A DNA stretch of 64,000 nucleotides from Paenibacillus radicibacter. GTDB lineage: Bacteria; Bacillota; Bacilli; Paenibacillales; NBRC-103111. The position numbers and the translations under genes were made by a program. Where the stretch lies: assembly GCF_024721995.1 (NCBI RefSeq), contig NZ_JANQBC010000001.1, positions 372,001 through 436,000 on the forward strand, given 5' to 3'. The notes under the pieces were generated by a model. The model did not search any database, was not told the origin of the DNA, and saw only the letters and a list, made by a program, of their open reading frames with translations. This document shows, piece after piece, positions 34,482 through 42,924 of this stretch. Position 1 is the stretch's first letter. The number at the start of each line of letters is the position of its first letter.

Positions 34482-35710
34482 TTGTAATGACCTCCAATCT
34501 TAGCTGCTCTGTCCATTGCTTGCCCTGCTGAAGTAATCGAACTTGCTCTAAGTATCGCTGTTTCGCCATACTTATTCTTGATTAAATCCATTACACTGTC
34601 AATCTTTCTTTCTGTTACACTATTATCAAACATCGATAGCTGATATACCTCAGAACTTGATAAGCCAGAAACTGCAACACCTAAACGTCTAACAGGCTCC
34701 TTATCCCAATTGGCATGGAATATCTTCTTAACTTGCTTAAAGATAATTGAAGTTGCATCTGTAGGGTCTTCCATCTTCATTTGACGATTAAATCCCGTAG
34801 GAAAATCCCAATCTGCACCTGAACAACTTACTGATATCACTATTCCCATTACCTTCTTCTCTCTCATCCTGCGCGTAACTTGAGACACCAAATCCTGAAG
34901 CACCACTTCAATCTCCCAAGCTTCCACGTAGTCTCTGGGTAAAGTCATACCATTCCCAATACATTTCTGTGTATCGTGTGTATTTGGGGTTACTGGTGAG
35001 TTATCAATACCATTTGCACATTGCCATAGCACTTGACCATTCACACCCCACAACTTAATTAATCGCGGCAATGATGTTTTAGCCAAATCCCCAATAGTCA
35101 GAATGCCTAGCCGGTTCAAGTGCTGCTTCATCTTTCTTCCGACTCCCCACATTTTTTCAACTGGGAAACTCCAAATGTGTTGATCCAATTGAGTCTTTGG
35201 AAGATAGAAAATCCCACTCTCATTTTTCTTTGCAATCAAGTCGCAGCTTATCTTAGCAAGGATCTTATTTTCCGAAATTCCAGCTCTCACATATATCCCT
35301 GTCTCTTCTTTGACCTTATCTTGTATTGATTTTGCAATCTCGAAAGGTGATCCAAACATGTTCAATACTTGAGATATCTCAACAAAATGTTCGTCAATCG
35401 AATATGGCTCCACCAAATCTGAATAAGACTTAAATATCTCTGAAATTTGCAGCGAAACATCAATGTACTCTTGCATACGCGGTCTAATCACAACTAACTC
35501 TGGGCATTTTTTCAGTGCTTCCCACAATCGATCTGCTGTTGAAACGCCGCACTTCTTAGCAAGTGGACAAGCCGCGAGTACGATTCCTGACCTTCTTTCA
35601 GGATCACCTGCAACTACAAGGGGTTTGTCCTTGTATTCTGGATGTGCAACTTTCTCTACAGACGCGTAGAAACTTTGGCAATCAATCAACATCACACATC
35701 TCTTATCCAT
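34478..35710 (-). CDS. uvrX: Y-family DNA polymerase UvrX
   Basis: 410 residues, family length. LIDCQSFYASVEK (residues 8-20) and YSIDEHFVEI (about 103-112) hold the catalytic acids. ENKILAKISCDLIAKKN and a helix-hairpin-helix (LNRLGILTIGDLAKT) follow. Translesion synthesis past DNA damage. Preceded by a coupled small gene and two SOS boxes, so LexA control is expected. Starts one base after the preceding stop. Confidence 0.93.
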   Translation of the reverse strand: MDKRCVMLIDCQSFYASVEKVAHPEYKDKPLVVAGDPERRSGIVLAACPLAKKCGVSTADRLWEALKKCPELVVIRPRMQEYIDVSLQISEIFKSYSDLVEPYSIDEHFVEISQVLNMFGSPFEIAKSIQDKVKEETGIYVRAGISENKILAKISCDLIAKKNESGIFYLPKTQLDQHIWSFPVEKMWGVGRKMKQHLNRLGILTIGDLAKTSLPRLIKLWGVNGQVLWQCANGIDNSPVTPNTHDTQKCIGNGMTLPRDYVEAWEIEVVLQDLVSQVTRRMREKKVMGIVISVSCSGADWDFPTGFNRQMKMEDPTDATSIIFKQVKKIFHANWDKEPVRRLGVAVSGLSSSEVYQLSMFDNSVTERKIDSVMDLIKNKYGETAILRASSITSAGQAMDRAAKIGGHYK

Positions 35711-35711
35711 G

Positions 35712-36089
35712 TTAAGATTCCTGTGTAATGTCTATACTCATGTATTTGCACAAGCGCTCTTGAACATCAGATTTCACGATGCTCCATAATAAAGATGTTT
35801 TGTGATGATAACCTCTGCACATATAGTCGGCTTCTAAGCCAAGATTAGTTCTACGTTGATCATAAATTTTAATTCCATTTACTCTAAGTAATTTCTTTAC
35901 ATCAGACACATCCACTAAAATTTTGTTTTGAGCAGCTTTCAGTGCCTTTGTGTAAATTTTTGGCATCTTCAAGTTAGACTTGTGCATACTATCGATATCA
36001 GCTTCTAAAACATCCATAACAATCGGAAGCATCATGAAGTCTTTGACTAATCTTATATCGTCTTTGGTTTCTAATGGAGCTAAACTCAT
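35712..36089 (-). CDS. First gene of the uvrX SOS operon, unknown function
   Basis: 125 residues; helical N-terminus (LVKDFMMLPIVMDVLEAD) and a basic C-terminal half. Directly behind the SOS promoter and ahead of uvrX, like small genes paired with uvrX in Bacillus phages and plasmids. GGGAGTGA is the ribosome site. Confidence 0.65.
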   Translation of the reverse strand: MSLAPLETKDDIRLVKDFMMLPIVMDVLEADIDSMHKSNLKMPKIYTKALKAAQNKILVDVSDVKKLLRVNGIKIYDQRRTNLGLEADYMCRGYHHKTSLLWSIVKSDVQERLCKYMSIDITQES

Positions 36090-36107
36090 CTAATCACTCC
36101 CTAAATA

Positions 36108-36155
36108 CGAACACACGTTTTCTTTATTATAACCAAACATGCGTTCGATATTCAA
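36108..36155 (-). promoter_or_regulatory. SOS-type promoter with two LexA boxes
   Basis: On the minus strand TTGAAT (36155-36150) and TATAAT (36131-36126) are 18 bases apart. Between them lies CGAACGCATGTTTG (36147-36134), one base from the Bacillus LexA consensus CGAACN4GTTCG. Downstream, CGAACACACGTTTT (read on plus, 36108-36121) is a second, weaker box. Repressor on these would block uvrX transcription until DNA damage. Confidence 0.85.
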
Positions 36156-36242
36156 GAGGCTAATATTTCAATATCTATCTATGTACTAATATTACTATAT
36201 TATTATATCATTTTTAATTTTTATAAGTAAACATATTTTTTA

Positions 36243-37076
36243 TTATTTATTAAGTTTCCAATCGAATTTAACTCCTTGATCAATCAAAGTTACATTTGGG
36301 ATTTCTACTCCATTTTCATCGCAGTAGATTAATTTCGTACCAACCACTACCTCTTCACCTGATTCCAAAGTTTCTTTAATGTTTTTTGTTCCCAATTGCA
36401 GAGTTTTCTTAAACTCGCCCCAATTTACTTTGACATCCCGTTTTACATACTCGGAATTGTTTTTGCTAATTAATTCTTCTAATTCCCTTACTGAAACTTG
36501 ACAAACCTCTTCTGCTTCTTTCCTTTCGAGTAGTGCAGCTAATTCAGCATATGAAATATATGAAGAATAGTTATCTACAATCCAATCTTTTAATAGTTCA
36601 TCATTTTTTATGATTTCAGGCTGCTGTTGTTTACTAACTAAGTCTCTGTATGTCAATTTAATCGATTTACTAATCTTTAATGGTTTGTTCCCATTTGATA
36701 CACGCTTCACATTTTCTAATTCTTCAGCTTCGATCAGTCTTTGGTGATAAAGATGGAGATGTAGTTTCAGGTCAGCAATTCGGTTACGGTATCCCTTTGT
36801 TGATCGTTCTAACCAATCATCATACCTGCTCTTATCTTCTTCCAATTTATCAATTTTAGCTTGTATAACTTCCTTTTGTGATTTCGCAATAGCTTCATCT
36901 TCAGCGATTTTCTCTTCCAACATATGCAACACATAATCAATTCTCATCGCTGTTTCTTTGTCATTGATTGTCCAACCTTCTGATTGAAACTCAGCTAATT
37001 CAATTTCTAAATCATCTTCTATTTCTTCCATGCACTTGTCAGTAATTAGTTCAACTTCATTATTTAGAATCCCCAT
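36243..37076 (-). CDS. Gam/Gp157-like coiled-coil DNA-protection protein
   Basis: 277 residues from the ATG at 37076 (GGAGG 5 bases upstream). Residues about 45-130 form a long coiled coil (YVLHMLEEKIAEDEAIAKSQ... YRNRIADLKLHLHLYHQ). A beta-rich domain follows with WGEFKKTLQLG and IPNVTLIDQGVKFDW, as in siphovirus Gp157 or host-nuclease-inhibitor Gam-like proteins. Probably binds DNA ends to block host nucleases; by analogy only. Confidence 0.6.
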   Translation of the reverse strand: MGILNNEVELITDKCMEEIEDDLEIELAEFQSEGWTINDKETAMRIDYVLHMLEEKIAEDEAIAKSQKEVIQAKIDKLEEDKSRYDDWLERSTKGYRNRIADLKLHLHLYHQRLIEAEELENVKRVSNGNKPLKISKSIKLTYRDLVSKQQQPEIIKNDELLKDWIVDNYSSYISYAELAALLERKEAEEVCQVSVRELEELISKNNSEYVKRDVKVNWGEFKKTLQLGTKNIKETLESGEEVVVGTKLIYCDENGVEIPNVTLIDQGVKFDWKLNK

Positions 37077-37137
37077 ATTATCCTCCAAATTAATATTTAA
37101 TATTGTTTACGTCCTTCATCAATCGTTCTTGTTTCAC

Positions 37138-37839
37138 CTATGATCCAAAATGCTTTTCGGAATTAATGTCATTCAAGATTTTCATCTCACGATCACTGAA
37201 ACCAATCTCACTCAGTTTGAGAAGGATTTTCCCCATTTCTTTATGCTTGATCTTCATCCCACGTTGTAGAAACTTACTTGTTCTAACAATTGTCCCACAA
37301 ATATCTCTAGCTCTCTTTTCGTTATAAACTAGTTGATTGCTTGATAAGAAATTAAAAGAACTAAGCGTATTAACTACTCCATTTTGATAAAAAAACTGAA
37401 GATGTTTGAAGTCGAACTGTCCAACTACTTCTTCTGGAGTTCCTACCCATTGAGTAATTATTTGATACTTTCCAATAGAGATTGCATTATCCGTAACAGT
37501 TAGTCCTAGTTTCTTATACACTCCACCACAAATACTTTTTCCTTTGTACTCAGAGACTTCTTTAAAATAATCCGATAGATCTGCTGCTAATTTTGGACAT
37601 TTAATAAAAAAGTCATAATCTTTTGGATCTGTGTCGTTATAAAGTGAGTAAATACATCCTCCTGAAATGTACGCCTGTTGTTTAAACTCAGACTGAAACT
37701 TTTTTGGTAATAGGGACAGTAGTTTATTCTTTTCATTCGCCAATCTTATAACGATTAAGTCAAGTTTTGACCTTTGTCGCTCTTCATTTGATAATTTATT
37801 TCTTTCAAATAAATTTAATATGTATTTTATATATTTCAT
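37138..37839 (-). CDS. Pol-beta-fold nucleotidyltransferase-like protein
   Basis: 233 residues. FKQQAYISGGCIYSLYNDTDPKDYDFFIK (about 49-77) is the GG...D-x-D-F-F core of the same phage nucleotidyltransferase group as 3422-4684. The rest includes a substrate-like beta sheet and a Lys-rich helix. Substrate unknown. Confidence 0.65.
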   Translation of the reverse strand: MKYIKYILNLFERNKLSNEERQRSKLDLIVIRLANEKNKLLSLLPKKFQSEFKQQAYISGGCIYSLYNDTDPKDYDFFIKCPKLAADLSDYFKEVSEYKGKSICGGVYKKLGLTVTDNAISIGKYQIITQWVGTPEEVVGQFDFKHLQFFYQNGVVNTLSSFNFLSSNQLVYNEKRARDICGTIVRTSKFLQRGMKIKHKEMGKILLKLSEIGFSDREMKILNDINSEKHFGS

Positions 37840-37867
37840 CTATTATCCTTTTACAATTTATTTTTCT

Positions 37868-38095
37868 CTATTTATTTCTGATAATTCTGCTGCTTGCTTC
37901 CTCAAGTAGTCCTTTAATTTCATCTAGAACATCACAACTCGACCAGTCCCACTCTGCGACTTCTTCGTCAGTTACGGTGATGCTTGTGTTTTGAAATAAA
38001 TATCCTAATCCTTTCACTCTTTCAGACAGTTCAATGAATTTATCAAAAAAATCCTTATCAGTATTTATTTGAAACATTCTTGACACTAACTTCAT
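37868..38095 (-). CDS. Small acidic protein of unknown function
   Basis: 75 residues, with SITVTDEEVAEWDWSSCDVLDE. Alpha-helical ends, acidic. No family recognised. Confidence 0.5.
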   Translation of the reverse strand: MKLVSRMFQINTDKDFFDKFIELSERVKGLGYLFQNTSITVTDEEVAEWDWSSCDVLDEIKGLLEEASSRIIRNK

Positions 38096-38147
38096 TCAAT
38101 ACGCTCCCTTAAAATTCCTATTTCATTGCATGATTAGTGTGCAAAAC

Positions 38148-39227
38148 TTAAAAATGTTCAACCTCTTCTTTGACGATTTCATAATCCTTGTACAATTGAG
38201 GATCTTGTTCTGCTGCCATACCATAAATAATGCTGTAGTTATATTTGCAGTCTCTAAACACCCTGCCATCTCCATCCCAATCTTCGTACATGTGAGACTC
38301 AATGTTATCAATAATATCTTGATCAACTTCATTCTCAACTGAGAAATTTCTTAATCCAGCTTCAGCAAAACTGAAGCCATCAGTCCAATCATTTCGATTT
38401 TCTTCAAGGTAGTGCGCTAAACGTAAATATTTATTTTTCTCAATGATTTTATCAAGTAGCTCATTCCATGAATCAGTAAGATCTAAATCATATTTAGCTA
38501 ACAACAGTGCCAACTTCTTGTTACTTTCCTTCTCTTTTTCTTGCTTCTCTTTTTCAAGACGCTGCTTCTTCATTTTATTAACTTCATCGTTCCAGATATT
38601 TTTCACTTTATCGATAATTGACTTACACAAATCCTCAAGTTTACTATCAGAATAGTATGTTGGAATCTGCTTCTTAATTTCAGATGGGAAAGCATAATAC
38701 ATTTTTGAAGTATCTCTAGACCTGCTTGTTTTATAACCATAATAAGTTTCATTGATTCCGATTTGTTTAAGAATATCAAATACTTTCTTTTCGGTTGATC
38801 GATTTACTTTTGCTTTTTCGATATTTTCTTCGTGGATATTTTTTTCCGATTCTGCAATCATTTTCACGAATTCGATCAGACTATCCAGTGACTCGCTGTT
38901 AGTCTCATCAAAATAGATATATACATAATGATAATTTTCTTCAAAACGAATTCCTTTGGCTAATCCATTTTCTTTTATATATTTATCTGTGTCATATCCA
39001 TTCCATTCCACTCGAAGCACTGGTTTATAGTTCCAGCAATCTTTCTTCTCTGCTAATCGAACACTAAATGATTCGATTCTCAATGGTTGTAGTCTCTGAA
39101 TTTTAGATAGTTCCGTTGACTCTTCAAGCTTTATATAATTATTAATTGTAATTTCCTTTAGCTTATTTAAGTCCTCAATGACAGAATCGAAATTTTTATC
39201 TATACTCGTTGATTCAAACACGCTCAA
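38148..39227 (-). CDS. Protein of unknown function with central coiled coil
   Basis: 359 residues. A beta-rich first half (RIESFSVRLAEKKDCWNYKPV) is followed by a Lys/Glu coiled coil near residues 220-250 (KKQRLEKEKQEKEKESNKK) and an acidic C-terminus. No family recognised. Confidence 0.6.
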   Translation of the reverse strand: MSVFESTSIDKNFDSVIEDLNKLKEITINNYIKLEESTELSKIQRLQPLRIESFSVRLAEKKDCWNYKPVLRVEWNGYDTDKYIKENGLAKGIRFEENYHYVYIYFDETNSESLDSLIEFVKMIAESEKNIHEENIEKAKVNRSTEKKVFDILKQIGINETYYGYKTSRSRDTSKMYYAFPSEIKKQIPTYYSDSKLEDLCKSIIDKVKNIWNDEVNKMKKQRLEKEKQEKEKESNKKLALLLAKYDLDLTDSWNELLDKIIEKNKYLRLAHYLEENRNDWTDGFSFAEAGLRNFSVENEVDQDIIDNIESHMYEDWDGDGRVFRDCKYNYSIIYGMAAEQDPQLYKDYEIVKEEVEHF

Positions 39228-39259
39228 ACTATCTTCTCCCTTTATATAAAATTACAATT

Positions 39260-39499
39260 TTATAGTCTTTCAAAATAAGCATGTGTTTCTTTGTCATCTA
39301 GCATAGTCTTATTAATGATATCTCTAAGATCATTTGTTCCAATTGTTTTGAATCCTCCGATTTCCATCTTCTCCAAGACATCAACTAAAAATTTTGCCAT
39401 ATTTGCAGTACCCAATTTATAAGCTTTCATTACTGAAGTATCCACGATAATTTCAAAAAACATCTTATCTAAAGGCTTTTCATTTTTATTGATTTTCAT
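39260..39499 (-). CDS. Small helical protein of unknown function
   Basis: 79 residues, MKINKNEKPLDKMFFEIIVD; helical. Preceded by a perfect junction dyad (39521-39538). No family recognised. Confidence 0.5.
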   Translation of the reverse strand: MKINKNEKPLDKMFFEIIVDTSVMKAYKLGTANMAKFLVDVLEKMEIGGFKTIGTNDLRDIINKTMLDDKETHAYFERL

Positions 39500-39534
39500 T
39501 ATCTTAACCTCACTTTCTTGATGAAATCACGATT

Positions 39535-39702
39535 TCATTTGAAATTGAAATACAGAGAAACAGCGAACAAAAATGCAATAATATCATCTAGTATTCTAGG
39601 CGTTCTCTGACCATAAATAAGCATTTCAACTGCTATCCACAATAAGCCGATTATTAAATAGATTGCTAGGATAATGAATGTACTTTTAAAGAGTTCAATC
39701 AT
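39535..39702 (-). CDS. Small two-span membrane protein
   Basis: 55 residues: STFIILAIYLIIGLLWIAVE and ILDDIIAFLFAVSLYF as membrane helices with a short basic loop (YGQRTPR). Its ATG overlaps the stop of the upstream Cys-rich gene (ATGA), so it is translated by coupling. Function unknown. Confidence 0.55.
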   Translation of the reverse strand: MIELFKSTFIILAIYLIIGLLWIAVEMLIYGQRTPRILDDIIAFLFAVSLYFNFK

Positions 39703-39938
39703 ACCTGTCTCCTTTGACCCTCAATAAATTTCTTGATCTGAGTTAGTTCCTTCATGTTGCGCTTAAGAATTAGCTCAATGCATTCATCCGCCAAATTATT
39801 TAAATGTTCTTCAAAATCTTTTCTTAATGAAGATGGACAGTCAAGAGTATTAGGGATTGCGCTGTTGTACCTCTTCTCGCTATCTGGGCAGCACTGTTCA
39901 TAAGTGTTCCAATAACAATATGTATTATTACATTTCAT
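39699..39938 (-). CDS. Small Cys-rich protein
   Basis: 79 residues. CNNTYCYWNTYEQCCPDSEKR and a further Cys in TLDCPSS suggest a zinc or disulfide knot; the second half is helical. No family recognised. Confidence 0.55.
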   Translation of the reverse strand: MKCNNTYCYWNTYEQCCPDSEKRYNSAIPNTLDCPSSLRKDFEEHLNNLADECIELILKRNMKELTQIKKFIEGQRRQV

Positions 39939-39974
39939 ATAGATTGCCTCCTGATCAAATTCTCATTTCATTCC

Positions 39975-40637
39975 TTACTCAATGATCTCAAGTCGTACTT
40001 TTTTACTCCTACTAATAAACCCACCAATATTGATGCCATCAATAGTCAACACAGTGTCATAATCATGTCTATGTATTTCAATCTTCCCTTCAATAACGTT
40101 ACTGATATATTGTTTAAAATTCTTTGCAAAATCATCAACATGTTGGAATTCGTAAACTTCTGTTAATTTCTGACCATCAATATGGAATGAGAAAACTATG
40201 TCTCGCTCTCCTTCTCCTGAAGACTCAAACATTCGTTCGACAGTTAAAATGATACTGTACTCCTTCTTGATTTTCTGAATGATATTGTCAGCAAATTCAA
40301 AGTACTGCTTGTAGTAATTAACAGCTTCAGCCGGATCTAGGTATCGAGCATAGTAATAGTTCCATTCCCCCTCACCCACCTGACATGATAAATCACATTC
40401 AAATTTTTTGGATGTTATACTAACAATATAACCACCATCTTCAATATCGCTTCTGACATCAATATCAACGTATTTAGGTAATTCATTTTTAAATATCTTA
40501 TAAATGCTATCACAGCTCAATCCATCAGTTTTAATCTCTGTGTCCAAAACACTCACATATTTATTTTTAATGTGTTCAATCAACTGCTGCTCTTCTAGAA
40601 ACTCGGCTCCGTCAATTTTGCAAACATATAAACTCAC
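39975..40637 (-). CDS. Protein of unknown function
   Basis: 220 residues, alternating strands and helices, acidic, with CQVGEGEWNYYYARYLDP. Coupled to the next gene upstream by a 4-base overlap. No family recognised. Confidence 0.55.
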   Translation of the reverse strand: MSLYVCKIDGAEFLEEQQLIEHIKNKYVSVLDTEIKTDGLSCDSIYKIFKNELPKYVDIDVRSDIEDGGYIVSITSKKFECDLSCQVGEGEWNYYYARYLDPAEAVNYYKQYFEFADNIIQKIKKEYSIILTVERMFESSGEGERDIVFSFHIDGQKLTEVYEFQHVDDFAKNFKQYISNVIEGKIEIHRHDYDTVLTIDGINIGGFISRSKKVRLEIIE

Positions 40638-40927
40638 AATATCTCTCCTTGTGCATTCTGATTTTTTTGGTGCATTTGCTTAAATCGCTCTGAGCGCTTC
40701 AGACGTTGCTCATCAGTCAGATGTCTTGGTTTACTCTTTGCTCTAAATGATATCTGTTTACGCTCTACCTTGTAATATGTATTTCCTTCAGCATCTGTTT
40801 TATATGGAACAAAACCTGCTCTTTTCATTCGTGTTTGTTCTTTTCCAGAACTGCAAAAGATATGATAGATGTTTGATACCTCGTCATATGTCAATACTGC
40901 TTCTCGTTCTGCTGCTGTTAAACACAC
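40634..40927 (-). CDS. Small basic protein of unknown function
   Basis: 97 residues from a GTG start behind GGAGGG. The second half is strongly basic (RAKSKPRHLTDEQRLKRSER), likely to bind nucleic acid. Confidence 0.55.
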   Translation of the reverse strand: MCLTAAEREAVLTYDEVSNIYHIFCSSGKEQTRMKRAGFVPYKTDAEGNTYYKVERKQISFRAKSKPRHLTDEQRLKRSERFKQMHQKNQNAQGEIL

Positions 40928-41076
40928 TTAGTTCCCTCCGTATCATTCACAATTCTTAATCGATTGTACTCATGTCCTCAGATCATACATACTTTCTTAT
41001 GCGTAAACCAGTTCTTCTCTTTTATTTCAACCAATTCATATTCGTGCTTATGATTACTTTTCTTAATTAACATCAT
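40918..41076 (-). pseudogene. Small zinc-type protein interrupted by an in-frame TGA
   Basis: Starts MLIKKSNHKHEYELVEIKEK behind AAAGGGG and reaches KKVCMI, then TGA (40980-40978). The frame goes on with GHEYNRLRIVNDTEG and ends just inside the next gene. The sequence around the stop reads like a CxxC zinc motif whose second Cys codon (TGT/TGC) became TGA. Either a 32-residue truncated protein or a nonsense mutant. Confidence 0.5.
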
Positions 41077-41119
41077 ACCCCTTTCTATAACTAACTCTCA
41101 TCTGTATGAAGTGCTGATT

Positions 41120-41188
41120 TTATGCACACAATCCTGATATTAACATTTATATTTTTTATTCTTTATGTTAAAATAGGCATGTGGATAA
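41120..41188. other. Candidate origin element: DnaA-box-like sites beside an AT-rich tract
   Basis: TTATGCACA (41120-41128) and TGTGGATAA (41180-41188, the exact reverse complement of TTATCCACA) flank a 50-base AT-rich tract in a gap without an intact gene. Two good DnaA boxes this close suggest a replication or DnaA-controlled element, but chance occurrence cannot be excluded. Confidence 0.4.
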
Positions 41189-41215
41189 TTTATTCATAAC
41201 CATTTATTCTTCTCC

Positions 41216-41242
41216 AGATGTTAGTTCATCTGGAGTTTTTTA
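41216..41242 (+). terminator. Plus-strand intrinsic terminator
   Basis: CTCCAGATG-TTAGTT-CATCTGGAG followed by TTTTTTAG on the plus strand; it overlaps the stop codon of the minus-strand gene. It implies a plus-strand transcript ending here, although no plus-strand gene lies immediately upstream. Confidence 0.6.
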
Positions 41243-41474
41243 GTTTTGTAATCAATTCTTTTACAATTGGAATCAATCCATTAGATTGATAAGTAACTTC
41301 ACCACCACACAAACCAGTATATATCATTAACAAACCTACAAATTGAGCAATTAAGAAGGTGAACCATGCAAATCCACCACTAACTTCAATCTTAAATTCA
41401 GGGAATAGTATAGAGAGAAAAAGTGTTAAAAATGCGAATGTGTAAATTATCCAGTGTGATCTAAAATGTTTCAA
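41226..41474 (-). CDS. Small membrane protein
   Basis: 83 residues from TTG at 41474 (AAAGGAGG 7 bases upstream; the ATG at 41540 is less likely). Membrane helices WIIYTFAFLTLFLSILF and FAWFTFLIAQFVGLLMIYTG, then a basic tail. Holin-like topology is possible but no lysis neighbours are present. Confidence 0.6.
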   Translation of the reverse strand: MKHFRSHWIIYTFAFLTLFLSILFPEFKIEVSGGFAWFTFLIAQFVGLLMIYTGLCGGEVTYQSNGLIPIVKELITKLKNSR

Positions 41475-41505
41475 CTTTGCACCTCCTTTAAATGAAATCC
41501 TTGTT

Positions 41506-41877
41506 TCATCGGCTAAAAGTTCCAATATTTCTGCGAACATTACAGTTCATTCTTTGCAGTAATTCTTCTAGATCTTCACTTGAAATTTTATTATCATATG
41601 TATTTTTTATTTGATTAACCACAATTTCTAAAGCCGCTTCTGGCTTCTTACTAATCTGTTCTGGTTCTGACAATAGGATATATTTCGAAAGACCGCCCTC
41701 TAAATGTTGAATCTCAATCTCATAACCTTGAACATATAGTTCTTGTATTCTGGCGTTGTATCTCAATGCCACTTTGGATAATTGAGTATTCATGACACCA
41801 TCTTTACCTGCATCCCTAAGCAAATTGAGAATTCTACCTTTTTGATTGGTTGTTCGTTCTTGTGTTTCTTTGTCCAT
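41506..41877 (-). CDS. Winged-helix DNA-binding protein candidate
   Basis: 123 residues. NQKGRILNLLRDAGKDGVMNTQLSKVALRYNARIQELYVQGYEIEI is the helix-turn-helix plus wing seen in short phage regulators (helix-turn-helix PF14090-like). The C-terminal half is acidic and helical. Possible regulator; target unknown. Confidence 0.6.
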   Translation of the reverse strand: MDKETQERTTNQKGRILNLLRDAGKDGVMNTQLSKVALRYNARIQELYVQGYEIEIQHLEGGLSKYILLSEPEQISKKPEAALEIVVNQIKNTYDNKISSEDLEELLQRMNCNVRRNIGTFSR

Positions 41878-41959
41878 TTAATCCCTCCTTTTTATCAAAT
41901 AGAATCGAATATCTAATGGATTTCTTTAATGTGCATATTAAACTAATCTTCATTGCCTA

Positions 41960-42145
41960 TCATTTGATTCTTACCAAATTCGTTCTTAGATTCCATTCAT
42001 AATAACTTGTAATATCTTTGTAGTAACTTTTATAAGTTTTATCTTTAAGAAATGCAATTCTCCCAACATATTCTTCTGATTCCACGATCATATCTTTTAT
42101 ACATTCAACTTTCATCTCCTCCAGATGAAATTTAGCAAATATCAT
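41960..42145 (-). CDS. Small protein of unknown function
   Basis: 61 residues, perhaps starting at the second Met (MKVECIKDMIVESEEYVG, with GGAGATGA upstream). Short beta-rich peptide. No family recognised. Confidence 0.45.
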   Translation of the reverse strand: MIFAKFHLEEMKVECIKDMIVESEEYVGRIAFLKDKTYKSYYKDITSYYEWNLRTNLVRIK

Positions 42146-42151
42146 ATATTC

Positions 42152-42349
42152 TTAATGCAATAGCTCTACTTTTGCACTGTACCTTATAGGGCTTGATTTA
42201 CTGTATCTGAAAGCTTCTTTTTCGATTGCTGGATAATGGGTTTCATAAGTACTAAAAACTATAACTTCATCTGGACTCAAATTTTCAGGTATTAGTAACT
42301 CAGGTAAATTTCCAATATTATAAAACAAACTAACTTTATAGGTTTTCAT
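42152..42349 (-). CDS. Small protein of unknown function
   Basis: 65 residues; MKTYKVSLFYNIGNLPELLI and a basic end. AGGAGGG upstream. No family recognised. Confidence 0.5.
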   Translation of the reverse strand: MKTYKVSLFYNIGNLPELLIPENLSPDEVIVFSTYETHYPAIEKEAFRYSKSSPIRYSAKVELLH

Positions 42350-42397
42350 GTTATAGACCCTCCTTAATGATTCAGATGAAATCCAAGTTTTAATGGA

Positions 42398-42580
42398 TTA
42401 CTTTCTTATATATCTATATAACCACAGCCACCAAAACATTAAACCGAGAGTATAGGCAATCCAATTGCTAATCCATCCCTGACCTATATCCCAATCCCAA
42501 CCTTCATTCGCCACAGTCCACAAGAGATAAATAGAACCACAGGAAACATAAATACCTATTAACCATAAAGAAATTGTCAT
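42398..42580 (-). CDS. Small Trp-rich membrane protein
   Basis: 60 residues: two membrane helices (LWLIGIYVSCGSIYLLWTVA and WIAYTLGLMFWWLWLYRYI) with a Trp/Asp loop. Dyads flank it at 42376-42394 and 42604-42621. Function unknown. Confidence 0.55.
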   Translation of the reverse strand: MTISLWLIGIYVSCGSIYLLWTVANEGWDWDIGQGWISNWIAYTLGLMFWWLWLYRYIRK

Positions 42581-42617
42581 TTTTTACTCCTTTTTTTCTT
42601 CTGATGAAATACAGGTT

Positions 42618-42902
42618 TCACTTACTCTTCGATCTAAAGTAATTGATAGCAGCCTCAATCACCTTAAAGCTTTCTAATGTGTGCTCAGACACTACTTCAC
42701 CATATTCTTCTCCAATATCATGACTTCCATATCCTCGATTATAGTAACGATGCTTATCGTCTGAGTGTTTAATAATAGTATCCCACCAACCACAAATTGA
42801 TTTCTGTTCTTGTTCAAGAATACTGATTACATCTTTAGTGGTGATATTAGTATCGTGATAATTTGTTACTGGCACTTTAATTTGATAATTAGACACACTC
42901 AT
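42618..42902 (-). CDS. Protein of unknown function
   Basis: 94 residues with CGWWDTIIKHSDDKHRYYNRG and HDIGEEYGE: many His and Asp residues, possibly a metal site. No family recognised. Confidence 0.5.
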   Translation of the reverse strand: MSVSNYQIKVPVTNYHDTNITTKDVISILEQEQKSICGWWDTIIKHSDDKHRYYNRGYGSHDIGEEYGEVVSEHTLESFKVIEAAINYFRSKSK

Positions 42903-42924
42903 CTCTCCTTATGAAATATTATTA

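Noticed and set aside
38123-38338. Second minus-strand frame overlapping the end of 38148-39227
   Set aside because: Lies within a clear 359-codon gene in another frame and has no ribosome site.
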